This document shows, in pieces, positions 49,640-58,589 of a stretch of DNA of 64,000 nt. The notes beneath the pieces were generated by a model. That model made no database searches. It saw only the letters and a program-made list of their open reading frames with translations, and was not told the DNA's origin. Made by a program: the position numbers and the translations under genes. This DNA comes from Sphaerisporangium siamense (GTDB lineage: Bacteria > Actinomycetota > Actinomycetes > Streptosporangiales > Streptosporangiaceae), in NCBI RefSeq assembly GCF_014205275.1, contig NZ_JACHND010000001.1, positions 7,068,001 through 7,132,000 on the forward strand. The letters are read 5' to 3'. How positions within the stretch are numbered: the stretch's first letter is position 1; every line of letters starts with the position of its first letter.

Positions 49640-50812
49640 GTGACCATCACCTGCCCGTTCTGCTTCGCCCGGCTGGACCGCGACCGCATCGCGTTCCGGT
49701 GCGCGGGCCGGGCCGGGCTCGGCGGCGGCTGCGAGGCGCGCCTGGACGAGACCCTCGCCGAATATCTGGGCTCCTCCGCCGCCGCCTACCTCCCGCCCGT
49801 GTTCTCGGTGCGCAGGCCGGGCCGCCGCGCCGACTGCCCGACCTGCCGCCGCTCCACCGGCTGGCGGGTGTGCCCCGAGTGCCACAGCAGGCTGCCCGCC
49901 GAGTACTGCGCCAACCCCGGCAGGATCGTCGCCCTCGTCGGCGCCAAGGGGTCCGGCAAGAGCACCTACATCGCCGTGCTGCTGCACGAGCTGACCAACC
50001 GGGTGGGCGCCGAGCTCGACGCCTCGCTCGTCGCCTGCGACGACCGCACCATCGCCCGCTACAAACAGGACTTCGCCCGCCCCCTGTACGGCGAGCACCG
50101 CCTGCTCAGCACCACCCGGCCGGCGGCCACCGAGCCGCGCGACCCACTGGTCTACCTGCTCACCCGCACGGTGCCGGGACGGCTGCGCACCAAGACCATG
50201 TCGCTGACGCTGGTGTTCTTCGACACCGCGGGCGAGGACCTGCGCAGCCGCGAGTCCACCGAGACCCACCTGCGCTACCTCAACGCCGCCGACGCGATCA
50301 TCTTCCTGGTCGACCCGCTGGAGCTGCCCGGGGCCAAGGCGTCGCTGAGCGGGACGGCGGCGGCGCGGGGCGGCGTCAACGCCGGCGACCCCGACAGCGA
50401 CCCGATCAACGTGATCAGCCGGGTCGCCGAGCTGCTGCGCGACCGCGCCGGTTCCGGCAAGCTGAAGGTCCCCGTCGCCGTGGCGCTCAGCAAGATCGAC
50501 GCGCTGCAGGACACCATGGACGCCCAGTCCGCGCTGCACCGCGCCCGCACCCCCTCCGGCACCCTCGACCTGGACGACAGGGACGCCGTCCACGAGCAGG
50601 TGCGGGCGCTCATGGACGAATGGGAGGCCGGCATGGTCGACCGCTACCTACGTCAGCACTTCACCGACTTCGCCCTGTTCGGCCTCTCGGCCCTCGGCGG
50701 CATCCCCGGCGACGACACCGTCGCCCCCGGCGGCGTCCGCCCCTACCGCGTCGAAGACCCCTTGCTCTGGCTCCTCCACAGATTCGGCATGCTCACGGGG
50801 GTGCGCCGGTGA
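49640..50812 (+). CDS. Zinc-ribbon TRAFAC-type GTPase (soluble partner of the double-GTPase pair)
   Basis: A 390-residue GTPase. Paired zinc ribbons lie at the N-terminus (C5, C8, C21, C31; then C66, C69, C78, C81). The GTPase follows: P-loop GAKGSGKST (101-109), G3 motif DTAGED (195-200) and G4 SKID (284-287, in place of NKxD). A helical insertion with PDSDPINVISRVAELLRDRAG separates G3 and G4. This resembles the double-GTPase family described near GAP1 proteins; I have not verified which of the two type names applies. The GTG at 49640 is taken as start. No membrane helix. It is followed by a 180-bp gap holding a three-tier hairpin. Confidence 0.82.
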   Translation: MTITCPFCFARLDRDRIAFRCAGRAGLGGGCEARLDETLAEYLGSSAAAYLPPVFSVRRPGRRADCPTCRRSTGWRVCPECHSRLPAEYCANPGRIVALVGAKGSGKSTYIAVLLHELTNRVGAELDASLVACDDRTIARYKQDFARPLYGEHRLLSTTRPAATEPRDPLVYLLTRTVPGRLRTKTMSLTLVFFDTAGEDLRSRESTETHLRYLNAADAIIFLVDPLELPGAKASLSGTAAARGGVNAGDPDSDPINVISRVAELLRDRAGSGKLKVPVAVALSKIDALQDTMDAQSALHRARTPSGTLDLDDRDAVHEQVRALMDEWEAGMVDRYLRQHFTDFALFGLSALGGIPGDDTVAPGGVRPYRVEDPLLWLLHRFGMLTGVRR

Positions 50813-50849
50813 CGGTGTTCATGGCGCCGCCTCCGGCGTCGCGGTGTGC

Positions 50850-50937
50850 GGGCGCCTTTGAGCCGGTGCTCTTCCGTCGTCGGGCGCAAGGGATCGTTCC
50901 TCACCCTTGCGCCCTCCTCCAGAGCACCGGCGCGCCC
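50850..50937 (+). promoter_or_regulatory. Three-tier hairpin between GTPase 1 and GAP1
   Basis: Nested stems: GGGCGC/GCGCCC (50850-50855 with 50932-50937), GCCGGTGCTCT/AGAGCACCGGC (50862-50872 with 50921-50931), GGGCGCAAGGG/CCCTTGCGCCC (50882-50892 with 50904-50914), apical loop 11 nt. All three are perfect. It occupies half of the only large gap in the cassette. Confidence 0.75.
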
Positions 50938-50992
50938 TCACACACGAGCTTTCTGGGGCTTTGGGCTGGGTTACAAGGGCGGGGGTGAGGGC

Positions 50993-53632
50993 GTGGCGTG
51001 GCAGTTGCAGTTCACGTCGGTGGAGGCCGGGCCGGCGGGGCGGGCGGGGTTCCAGTTCGTCGCCGAATCGGCGGGGCTGCCTCAAGGGCTCACCGACAAG
51101 ATCGCCCGGCATCTCGCCTACAAGCCGCCGCCCGGCGCCCCGCTGGCGCCGTCCCCCGAGCAGATCGCCCGCATGCCCGTCGCCCTCGCCTACGGCTCCC
51201 TCGGCACGGCCGGCCACCCTGGCGCCCCCGAGGGTTCCTCCCGCTCTCATGGCGAGCTGAGCGTTCTCACCCGATGCGTCTACCTGGGCCGCGACTACTC
51301 CGGGCGGTACGGCAACTTCCTCGGCCACGCGATCGTGGCGACCGAGGAGGAGATGACGGGGCTGCGTCCGGTCGAGTTATGGGGGTCACCCCTGTGGCAG
51401 GACGTCCCCGCCTCCCCGGGCGCCGACCTGCCCGAACTGTCCGACCTGCCGCCCGGTGACGGCGCCGACCCCGACGCGCTGGCCGCCTGGCTGGCCTCCG
51501 GCGGCGCGGCGGCGTACGCGCGGCTCGGAGGGCTGCTCGAGACGGTCACGCTCGCCCTCGCCGGAGGCCACGGCCGTCTCGTGCTGGTCAGCGCCGACAC
51601 CGACGAGATCGTCCGCTGGATCTCCGTCCTCTCCTACTCGCTGCCCTGGCCGGTCGCGGCCCGGCTGTCGTTCCTCACCTACAGCGCCGACCCGGCCGCC
51701 GCGCCGCACCTCGTCGTCGGCACCACCCCCGACGTGTGGCTGCCCGCCGACATCAAGGCCGCCGTCCTCCGGCTCGACGACCCCCCGGACGCGGCGGCGC
51801 CCGCGCCGGGACGCTTCGCCCGTACGGTGGCCGACTGCTGGCGGCGCGGCGACCTCGACGGCATCGACGCGATCAGCGAACTCGCCTGGCGTGGCGCGGG
51901 GGCCGAGGCCGGCGGACCGGGTGAGCTTGGCGTGCCGTCCGGCAGGGCTTCGGACGGCGTGCCCGGGGGGCGGGCGTTCGAGCCGGAGATGGGCGCTGCG
52001 CTCCTGGCCTTCTGCCGGGGGGACGCGACCGTGACCGCCGAGGAGCAGGCGGCCATCGCCCGCGGCCTGTCCCGGGACCTGCCCGACTGGCTGTGGGAGG
52101 ACCTGGCGCGCGCGACCGGACGGATGGGGTTCGAGCTGGCCGCCGCCGTCCGCGCGCACGCGCCCGCCGAGACGGCCGAGCGGTGCGCGCTGCGGTGCGC
52201 GGCCCTGGCCCTGGCCGACCCCGCCCTGCCGGCGCCGGCGCCCGCGCGGCTGCCGGAGACGCGCGCGTCGCTGGCCCCGGACGCGGCCCGCGCGCTGGCC
52301 GCCGTCGGTGACCTGGAGGAACTCGGCCGTGCGGTACGGACCGCGCACGCCGTCGGCGCGCCGGTGACCGCCGCCGACCTCGAACGGGCGGCCCGGACGC
52401 TCGTCCGCGACGGCCTCGGCGACCTCGCCCGGCTGCTGGAACGCCTGCCCCCGCACCTCCGCGAGACCGCGGTCACGGGCGTCGTGGCGGGCCTGGAGGA
52501 GTCGGACGACGACGTCAGGACGCGGATGCTCACCGACGAGGTGTGCGAGCGCTTATGGGCCCGCGACCTCGCACACGCCCCGCGCACAGGGACGGCCGTG
52601 GTGCGGTCGCTGGCCCGCCGACAGCGACTGTCCCGCGTCGAGGCCACCAGAGAACTCCTCCGCCTGGTCCCCCCGGACGATCCCGCCGCCGCACGGAGCC
52701 GCCCCGCGACCGAGGAGGCCGAGCTCACCAACGGTACGAACGCGCGCAACCGCGCGGAAGGGGCGGGTTCAGAGGAGCCCAGGATCCCCGGAGCGGTGGG
52801 AAACCGCGACGGCACAGGCCCGGGGAATCACGCGCAAGGGGCGGGATCGGAGGAGCCCAGGTTCGCCGGAGCGGTGGGAGGCCGCGACGGCACAGGCCCG
52901 GGAAGCCGCGCGGAAGGGGCGGGGCGCGAGGGCGGTGGAGTGGTGGGCGGGCGGGACGCGGGGATCGGTGAGATCTGGGCGCGGGCGCCGGGGGTCGCGG
53001 AGGTGGCGGCGCTGGTCGAGGGGGCCGGGGCCGTGCTCGGGGATGTGCCCGTGCTCGGGGACGTCCCGGCCCGGGCGTTTCTCGCCGCCGGTCTGGAGGA
53101 CCCCGAGACCGTGCGCCTGGCGCGTCAGGTGCGCGGCGCCGTACCCGGCTATCCCGCCAAGGACGCCGAGGCCGTCCTGCTCGCCGCGGGCGTGCGCGAG
53201 GCGGCGGACCCGCCGGACGCCGCCGCGCTACTCGTGCGGCTGGACGAGCTGGCCCGCGAGACACACGAGGAGCTGCACGCCGCGGCGTGGGAGGTCGCGG
53301 CGGCGGCGGTGGCGGAGCGGGACCCGCGGTTCAGGACCGAGGTGGTCAGGCGGCTCCCGGACGAGGCGCGGAGCGTGCTGGCGCGCGCCTGGGTCGCGGC
53401 CCGGACGCCCCGCGAGGAGGAGCCCGCCCTGCTGGAGGTCGCCGTGCGGCTGCACCTGGCCGGCGAGACGGTGCCCGAGCTGGACTCCTGGGCGCGGTCC
53501 CGGCTGAGCGGCTGGTCGATGTTCGGCTCGGCCGAGGCCCGGTTCCGGCGGGACACCGAGCTGCTGGCGGGGCTGCGCGAGCTGCGGGACGCGGCGCGGG
53601 GCCGCCGGGGGCGGAAGCGCGGGGACCGCTGA
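50993..53632 (+). CDS. GAP1-type GTPase-associated protein
   Basis: An 879-residue protein that I recognise as GTPase-associated protein 1: the N-terminal domain begins VAWQLQFTSVEAGPAGRAGFQFVAESAG and includes LTRCVYLGRDYSGRYGNFLGHAIV; the middle domain contains ARLSFLTYSADPAAAPHLVVGTTP; the C-terminal 300 residues are helical. Between them sits a Gly/Glu/Arg-rich low-complexity linker encoded by a 78-bp tandem repeat (52746-52926). It is thought to partner with the adjacent double GTPases; no enzymatic residues can be named. I chose the GTG at 50993, after GGGGGTGAGG; homology begins there. The stop overlaps the next ATG (TGATG). Confidence 0.78.
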   Translation: MAWQLQFTSVEAGPAGRAGFQFVAESAGLPQGLTDKIARHLAYKPPPGAPLAPSPEQIARMPVALAYGSLGTAGHPGAPEGSSRSHGELSVLTRCVYLGRDYSGRYGNFLGHAIVATEEEMTGLRPVELWGSPLWQDVPASPGADLPELSDLPPGDGADPDALAAWLASGGAAAYARLGGLLETVTLALAGGHGRLVLVSADTDEIVRWISVLSYSLPWPVAARLSFLTYSADPAAAPHLVVGTTPDVWLPADIKAAVLRLDDPPDAAAPAPGRFARTVADCWRRGDLDGIDAISELAWRGAGAEAGGPGELGVPSGRASDGVPGGRAFEPEMGAALLAFCRGDATVTAEEQAAIARGLSRDLPDWLWEDLARATGRMGFELAAAVRAHAPAETAERCALRCAALALADPALPAPAPARLPETRASLAPDAARALAAVGDLEELGRAVRTAHAVGAPVTAADLERAARTLVRDGLGDLARLLERLPPHLRETAVTGVVAGLEESDDDVRTRMLTDEVCERLWARDLAHAPRTGTAVVRSLARRQRLSRVEATRELLRLVPPDDPAAARSRPATEEAELTNGTNARNRAEGAGSEEPRIPGAVGNRDGTGPGNHAQGAGSEEPRFAGAVGGRDGTGPGSRAEGAGREGGGVVGGRDAGIGEIWARAPGVAEVAALVEGAGAVLGDVPVLGDVPARAFLAAGLEDPETVRLARQVRGAVPGYPAKDAEAVLLAAGVREAADPPDAAALLVRLDELARETHEELHAAAWEVAAAAVAERDPRFRTEVVRRLPDEARSVLARAWVAARTPREEEPALLEVAVRLHLAGETVPELDSWARSRLSGWSMFGSAEARFRRDTELLAGLRELRDAARGRRGRKRGDR
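52746..52926 (+). repeat. 78-bp in-frame tandem repeat in the GAP1 gene
   Basis: Two full copies (52771-52848 and 52849-52926) and part of a third upstream, each 26 codons beginning at EPR. The unit encodes a Gly-rich, charged linker. Confidence 0.8.
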
Positions 53633-55410
53633 TGCCGCTCGTCGTGGTTTTCCTGGTCGCGCTGTGGGCCGCGTGCATGTACTTCGGCTTCCTGTACGCG
53701 TTCCCGGTGGTGTGCGTGCTCAGCGTGGTCGCCGCCACGCTCACCGGCGCCGTCCACTACCACGTGCGCGCCGGGGAGGTGCTGCTGCCGGCGACGGCGG
53801 GCGGCCCGTCCCCCGCCGTGCCGGGCGAGGCGGGCGAGACACGCGACCCGGCGTTCCGCCACTACCTGTTCGGGCAGGCGGGCCAGGACTGGTGGCGGGT
53901 CGCGGGCTTCGCCGTCCCGGCGATCTGGCGGACGGTGCGCCGTACCCTCCGCACCCTCACCCGGTGGCTGATGAGCAACACGCAGGGCTTCTTCCTGGTG
54001 CCGGTGTGGCTGGCCGTCGTGGTCGGCGTCGCGGTCGCCGCGGTGCCGCTGGGGGCCGCCGCCGCCGCGGTGGCGGCGGCGTACGCCGTGGTGTGCGGGG
54101 CGGGCATGCTGCTGTGGGCGGCGGGCGTCCTTCTCGTGCGCGGCGCTGAGGGCGTCCTCATGCTGATCCGGCGCATCCTGCAGACCTGCCCGCACCCGCA
54201 GTGCTACGCCCGGTTCGCCCTGCCCGAGTACGCCTGCCCGTCCTGCGGCGAGCGCCACCGGCGCCTGGTGCCGAACCGGGACGGCGCGTTCCGGCACGTG
54301 TGCCGGTGCGGTACCCGGCTGCCCACGGCCATCGTGCTCGGCCGGTTCCGCCTGCAGGCGTACTGCCCGGAATGCGACCGGGCGCTGCCGCACCGCATCG
54401 GCCGGGCGAGGATCGAGCCGCTGCCGTTCGTCGGCGGCCCGGACGCGGGCAAGACGACGTTCATGGTGCTCGCCGTCAACGCCCTGCACGGGGTGGTGCG
54501 GGAGGCGCGCGGGCGGGCGGGGTTCGTCGTCCAGGGGGACGAGGCGGCGTTCTCGCGGCTGCGGCAGGAGCTGCGGCTCGGCAAGGTGTCCAAGACCACG
54601 ACGCGGGCGCCGTCGGCGACCATGGTGGACATCACGCTGCCCGGCGCCAAGCCCCGCAGCGGCAACCGCATCCTGTACCTGTTCGACCCGTCGGGCGAGG
54701 GGTTCACCGGGGCGGCCCAGGTGGAGGCGATGAGCTACCTGGCCCACGGCGAGGCGATGCTCATCGTCGTGGACCCGTTCGCGCTGCCGCTGGTGCAGCG
54801 CGGCCTGTCGGAGGCCGAGCGGCGGACGCTCAAGGACGCCGGGGTCGTGCTGTCGCCGGAGGATCCGTCCGACACCTTCCAGCGGGTGCGCAACGAGCTG
54901 GCCGCGCGGGCGGACGGGGGGCGGCAGAAGCGGGTCGCCGTGGTGGTCACCAAGGCCGACCTGCTGCGCCGCACGGCCGTCGGCCACGACGCGGACGACC
55001 TTCCCGCGTGGTTCGACGGCGTCGGGCTCGGCAACATGGTCAGGGATCTGGCCAGGACGGCGGCGGAGGTGCGGTACCTGTCCTCCGGGCTGCCGGCCGA
55101 CACCGCCGCGATCGGGCGGCTGCTGGCGTGGCTCACCGGCCTGCCGGTCCCGGAGCCCGGCGCTCCTTCGGACGCCTCCCCGCACGCGGCGCCGGAGAAG
55201 GACGCCGGCGCGGACGAGGAGGAGCTGACGCTGACGGACCTGCGGCGCCCGTGGAACCCGGTCAAGGCCGCCGCCGGGCGGGCGCCGCTGGGCTACCGGC
55301 TGTTCCGCCGGTCGCTGTTCGGCGCGTCGCTGCTGCTGTGCGCGGCCACGCTGGCGTTCCTGGCCGCCCGGGCGTGGTCGTTGCTCGGCGCGATCGTGAT
55401 CGCCTCGTGA
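53632..55410 (+). CDS. Membrane-anchored zinc-ribbon GTPase (second GTPase of the pair)
   Basis: A 592-residue protein. Two transmembrane helices at 1-36, then two at about 120-170, a zinc-ribbon block (C186, C191, C202, C205, C224, C226, C245, C248), then a GTPase: P-loop GGPDAGKTT (268-276), G3 DPSG (352-355, in place of DxxG Thr-Ala form), G4 TKAD (440-443). A final helix at about 565-590 anchors the C-terminus. The GTPase lies in the cytosol between membrane anchors. It is coupled to GAP1 by the TGATG overlap and is the last gene of the cassette. With the soluble GTPase it forms the pair characteristic of the double-GTPase systems. Confidence 0.83.
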   Translation: MPLVVVFLVALWAACMYFGFLYAFPVVCVLSVVAATLTGAVHYHVRAGEVLLPATAGGPSPAVPGEAGETRDPAFRHYLFGQAGQDWWRVAGFAVPAIWRTVRRTLRTLTRWLMSNTQGFFLVPVWLAVVVGVAVAAVPLGAAAAAVAAAYAVVCGAGMLLWAAGVLLVRGAEGVLMLIRRILQTCPHPQCYARFALPEYACPSCGERHRRLVPNRDGAFRHVCRCGTRLPTAIVLGRFRLQAYCPECDRALPHRIGRARIEPLPFVGGPDAGKTTFMVLAVNALHGVVREARGRAGFVVQGDEAAFSRLRQELRLGKVSKTTTRAPSATMVDITLPGAKPRSGNRILYLFDPSGEGFTGAAQVEAMSYLAHGEAMLIVVDPFALPLVQRGLSEAERRTLKDAGVVLSPEDPSDTFQRVRNELAARADGGRQKRVAVVVTKADLLRRTAVGHDADDLPAWFDGVGLGNMVRDLARTAAEVRYLSSGLPADTAAIGRLLAWLTGLPVPEPGAPSDASPHAAPEKDAGADEEELTLTDLRRPWNPVKAAAGRAPLGYRLFRRSLFGASLLLCAATLAFLAARAWSLLGAIVIAS

Positions 55411-55464
55411 CCGGTCCCGGCGGGCACGGGGCCCGCCGGGGGTGCGGTCGCGCGGCCCGGCGGG

Positions 55465-56202
55465 TCAGGCGGCCGGGGCGGGGATGATCCAGGTGGTCCT
55501 GGCGGCGGCGACCAGGGCGCCGTCCACCTCGTAGATCGCGCTCTCGCCGAAGAGCTTGCGGCCGTCGCGGCCCGTGGCGCGGGCCACCACCGAGTACGTG
55601 CCGTTCGGGTACACGCGCCGGAACACCTGCGCGGTGATGCGGCCGAGCAGGCCGGGGCCGCCGTTGCCGGCGTGCGCCCAGCCGGACGGGCAGTCCAGCG
55701 CCGCCCACACGACCGCGTCGGGTACGACGCCCTCGTCGGTGACGGTCACCGGGACGCGCCAGCCCGCCGCCACGACGCCGGTGCCCTCGACCGGGCCGGG
55801 GAACAGGCGCAGGCCGTCGCCGGGGTGGCGCAGGCCGCAGACGAAGCAGCCGGGGACGGGGTGTTCGCCGGAGAACCCGGCGAAGCCCGCCTCGGCCCGG
55901 GCGGCGTCGGCGAAGGGCACGAACGGCGGGGGCGTGACGTCCTCGGCGACGGGGATCGCCTCGGCGAGCACCTGCCCCTCGTGGGAGAGCGAGGCGGAGT
56001 TGGCGACGTGGGACACGTCGAGGGCTGTGGACAGGGGGACCGGCCGGCGCAGCGTGACCTCGACCGCGTGCGGGCCGTTCAGCGTTTCCGCGAAGGTGCC
56101 GGCGAGCGTTCCGGCGATCCAGCCGCCGTTGGCCATCCCCTCGGGACCTCGGAAGCGGGCCGGGACCGTGAGACCGGTCTCCAAACCCGCGGACGTCGTC
56201 AT
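55465..56202 (-). CDS. Hotdog-fold thioesterase-like protein
   Basis: A 245-residue protein with two hotdog-like halves, the first with RFRGPEGMANGGWIAGTLAGTF (which has the PaaI/acyl-CoA thioesterase N-G-G pattern) and the second with PGCFVCGLRHPGDGLRLFPG and SGWAHAGNGGPGLLGRITAQVFRRV. Two cysteines in the CFVC motif could bind metal. The substrate acyl-CoA is not known. I take the ATG at 56202 since homology begins with the MTTSAGLETG region; the frame extends 16 codons upstream. It is convergent with the cassette's last gene (54 bp gap). Confidence 0.75.
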   Translation of the reverse strand: MTTSAGLETGLTVPARFRGPEGMANGGWIAGTLAGTFAETLNGPHAVEVTLRRPVPLSTALDVSHVANSASLSHEGQVLAEAIPVAEDVTPPPFVPFADAARAEAGFAGFSGEHPVPGCFVCGLRHPGDGLRLFPGPVEGTGVVAAGWRVPVTVTDEGVVPDAVVWAALDCPSGWAHAGNGGPGLLGRITAQVFRRVYPNGTYSVVARATGRDGRKLFGESAIYEVDGALVAAARTTWIIPAPAA

Positions 56203-56868
56203 ACCGGGCACCCCCCACTGCTCCCCAGGACCTGGAGCGCAAGCCTGCATATTTTCAATACCACCAATGCCGTGAATCAGTGCACATGCGGCTTATGCCG
56301 CGAATAACCCTCTATACCGTTCCATTTTAATCCACCCCATCGGCCCCCTCATCGAACCAGGGGCCGATGACGGGACCGTTAGCCCGCGGTGACGGAGGCG
56401 TGACGCCGGGCGAAGGACCGCACCGGCACGCGCCCACCGGGATCGGACGACCGGATGGCGTCCGGCCGAACGACCGCCAAGGCACCGTCAGGCGCAACCA
56501 CGGCGACCCCTGTGCCCATTCCCGTCGAGCCGAAACCCGCACGCGAGCAATCGCCGCGCCCCGCGAACGGCCCGGCACGTGCCCGGACCCGCCGGCGCGA
56601 GCCCCGCCACGGCCCGGGCCGCGCCCCGTACGGAACGGCGCGCCCGCGCGACGGCCCGGCACGGCGGCGGCGAAGGAACGGGCGCCCGGAAATGGTGTTT
56701 CGCTTTTCCGAATGGCAGAGATGACCCGCGAGAGAAGGACCGTGTCAAATTCGGATCGGCCTGCCGCGCACAAATGATCGGCACCCTGAATGGGGCCGGG
56801 AAACGTGGCGATCATGTCGGCGCAGGCAATAGCCTGACACCCCCCTCGGGCGCACCAAGGAGGCCGAC
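56203..56868. other. 666-bp intergenic region, no clear gene
   Basis: Between the hotdog gene and the lipoprotein gene, divergently transcribed. Holds the hairpin at 56338-56369, a small GCGGC-TTAT-GCCGC stem at 56288-56301, and a -10-like TAGCCT at 56830 for the lipoprotein. An 89-codon frame at 56455-56724 is Pro/Ala/Arg-rich without a ribosome site and was not accepted. Confidence 0.5.
56338..56369. terminator. Hairpin in the intergenic region
   Basis: CATCGGCCCC pairs with GGGGCCGATG, 12-nt loop. Perfect 10-bp stem; role unclear because no gene ends next to it. Confidence 0.4.
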
Positions 56869-57762
56869 GTGCCGATCCGCCGGGCATTATCACCCATTTT
56901 GGCCGCCTGCCTGATTTCACTGGCGGCCTGTTCGACCGGTAATCCTCTCGGCGACGCGGACGGCAGGGGCGGCCCGGTACCAATGGGGCATATCGCCTAT
57001 CAGCCGCCGCTTCTGCCGATCGAGTTCTTCATCGACACCGCCGGCAATATCGGCGTCAACGCCAAATCGCCCAAGATCGTGACGCCGATCGGCGTCTTCA
57101 CCATCAGCGCCGGCGCCGTCAAGGACCTGCGGGGCGACCCGCTTCCTCCCGAACCGGCCGACGTGACGCAGGTCGTCATCTGCCAGGGCGCCGAGCCGAA
57201 GAGGTGCCACGCCTACCAGATCGGCAGCGGACGCAAGATGCGCATCACGATGGACGGCCGCTTCGTGCAGGACATCGAGCGCAACCGTGTCACGATCGAG
57301 GCGGCCCCCGGCTCCACCATCACCGTCACCGACAACGGGCCGCCGTCCAGGGTCGGCGAGGCCCACGACGCGGCGCGCCTGGCCGTCGAGGAGTTCACCT
57401 TCTTCGAGACCAGCCCCCACACGAACGTCGACCTGGAGAAGTCGCGCTCGGGAATCGCCGCCGACCTGTCCTACGACCACATCAGCGGCCGGCTCGCCCC
57501 GGTGAACGGCGCCAAGGTGGCGCGCGTGGAGAAATACGGCGCGTGGAGCACACGGCGAGGCAACTGGGAATTGCCCAGCGAGTACGAATGCCAGCAGGCG
57601 ACCGGCTGGAGCACCACGTTCGCCCCGGACGCTTTCGACGACGACAGCACGCTCGCCTGCGTGAAGACCGCGGAATCCGACCTCGGCGTCATCCTGGTGA
57701 TCCCCGACACCGGCACGAAACCGATCAGCTACCGCCTCTACAGCAAGGTCTGGGTACGCTGA
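56869..57762 (+). CDS. Lipoprotein of unknown function
   Basis: A 297-residue secreted lipoprotein: signal peptide ending in the lipobox LAAC with Cys21, then an extracellular domain beginning GHIAYQPPLLPIEFFIDTAG. Three to four cysteines (VICQGAEPKRC and two later) may form disulfides. A beta-rich middle with FTISAGAVKDLRG and a C-terminal WSTTFAPDAFDDDSTLACVKTAESDLGVILVIPDTG follow. I do not recognise the family. AAGGAGG lies five bases before the GTG at 56869. Downstream lies the ECF42 module, but its promoter is separate. Confidence 0.72.
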   Translation: MPIRRALSPILAACLISLAACSTGNPLGDADGRGGPVPMGHIAYQPPLLPIEFFIDTAGNIGVNAKSPKIVTPIGVFTISAGAVKDLRGDPLPPEPADVTQVVICQGAEPKRCHAYQIGSGRKMRITMDGRFVQDIERNRVTIEAAPGSTITVTDNGPPSRVGEAHDAARLAVEEFTFFETSPHTNVDLEKSRSGIAADLSYDHISGRLAPVNGAKVARVEKYGAWSTRRGNWELPSEYECQQATGWSTTFAPDAFDDDSTLACVKTAESDLGVILVIPDTGTKPISYRLYSKVWVR

Positions 57763-57847
57763 CACCCCCACGTGTCAAGACATACAGAACCCCCCGAACC
57801 GACGACCGGCGTCCCCGGAAAAATCTTCGAATAAGTCCGGGAGGAGG

Positions 57848-57876
57848 TGTCGGATCGGGGCGGTGGTGTTCGTAGC
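57848..57876 (+). promoter_or_regulatory. Candidate ECF42-type promoter
   Basis: TGTCGG, 17-bp spacer, CGTAGC, upstream of the RibD-like gene. It resembles the TGTCGA / CGA-T-C pattern reported for ECF42 factors as I remember it, with one mismatch in each half. Confidence 0.4.
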
Positions 57877-57927
57877 AGGGGTGAGGCCGCCCGCACGGGG
57901 CGGCGCCAAGGCATAGGAACCGCGATC

Positions 57928-58536
57928 ATGAAGCTGACGACCATGACTCAGGTCACCATCGATGGAGTGATGCAGGGAAACGGCGGCGCGTCGGATGAGG
58001 ACCGCAGGAACGGATTCGAGCGCGGCGGATGGGCCCGGGGGGCGGGTGACGACGAGACCAGGACGTTCATCACGCGGACCACCCAGCGCGCCGAGGCGTT
58101 CCTGTTCGGCCGGCGCACCTACGAGTTGTTCACCTCGTGGGGGTCAACCGACCAGACGCGCGCACACCCCATCGGCGCGGCCCTGAACGCGGCCCCCAAG
58201 TACGTCGCCTCGACCACGCTCACCGCGCCGCGCTGGGAGAACACGACCGTTCTCCGCGGTGACCTCGCGGCGGCCATCGGTGAGCTGAAGGCCACGCCCG
58301 GGGGTGAGCTGCAGGTGCAGGGCAGTGGCACCCTGACCAGGTGGCTGCTGGAGAACGACCTGGTCGACGAGATGACTCTGATCGTGGTCCCGGTGATCCT
58401 CGGCCAGGGCGCGAGACTGTTCCCGCAGACCGGTCTGGATCTCGCGCTCGACCTGGTGGAGTCGCGGGTCGACTCGAAGGGCGTGACCATCCAGGTCCAC
58501 CGGCCGGCCGGACGCCCGCGGTACGCGTCGGCCTGA
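57928..58536 (+). CDS. Dihydrofolate reductase-like (RibD C-terminal) protein
   Basis: A 202-residue protein with the dihydrofolate reductase/RibD fold: MKLTTMTQVTIDGVMQGNGG at the start, LFGRRTYELFTSWG, STTLTAPRWENTTVLRGDL, and LQVQGSGTLTRWLLENDLVDEMTLIVVPVILGQGARLF at the end. Such proteins occur beside ECF42 and YCII genes in actinobacteria and are annotated as dihydrofolate reductase family; the substrate is not known. The ATG at 57928 has a weak AGGAACC site. It lies 53 bp upstream of the YCII gene, so it is likely part of the same operon. Confidence 0.83.
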   Translation: MKLTTMTQVTIDGVMQGNGGASDEDRRNGFERGGWARGAGDDETRTFITRTTQRAEAFLFGRRTYELFTSWGSTDQTRAHPIGAALNAAPKYVASTTLTAPRWENTTVLRGDLAAAIGELKATPGGELQVQGSGTLTRWLLENDLVDEMTLIVVPVILGQGARLFPQTGLDLALDLVESRVDSKGVTIQVHRPAGRPRYASA

Positions 58537-58589
58537 AGCCTCTGCCACCGAACCACGCTGTCCTGACACCACAGGAGATGATCTTTCAG

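Noticed and set aside
56455-56724. An 89-codon plus-strand frame in the long gap
   Set aside because: Pro/Ala/Arg-rich with no ribosome site, promoter box or similarity.
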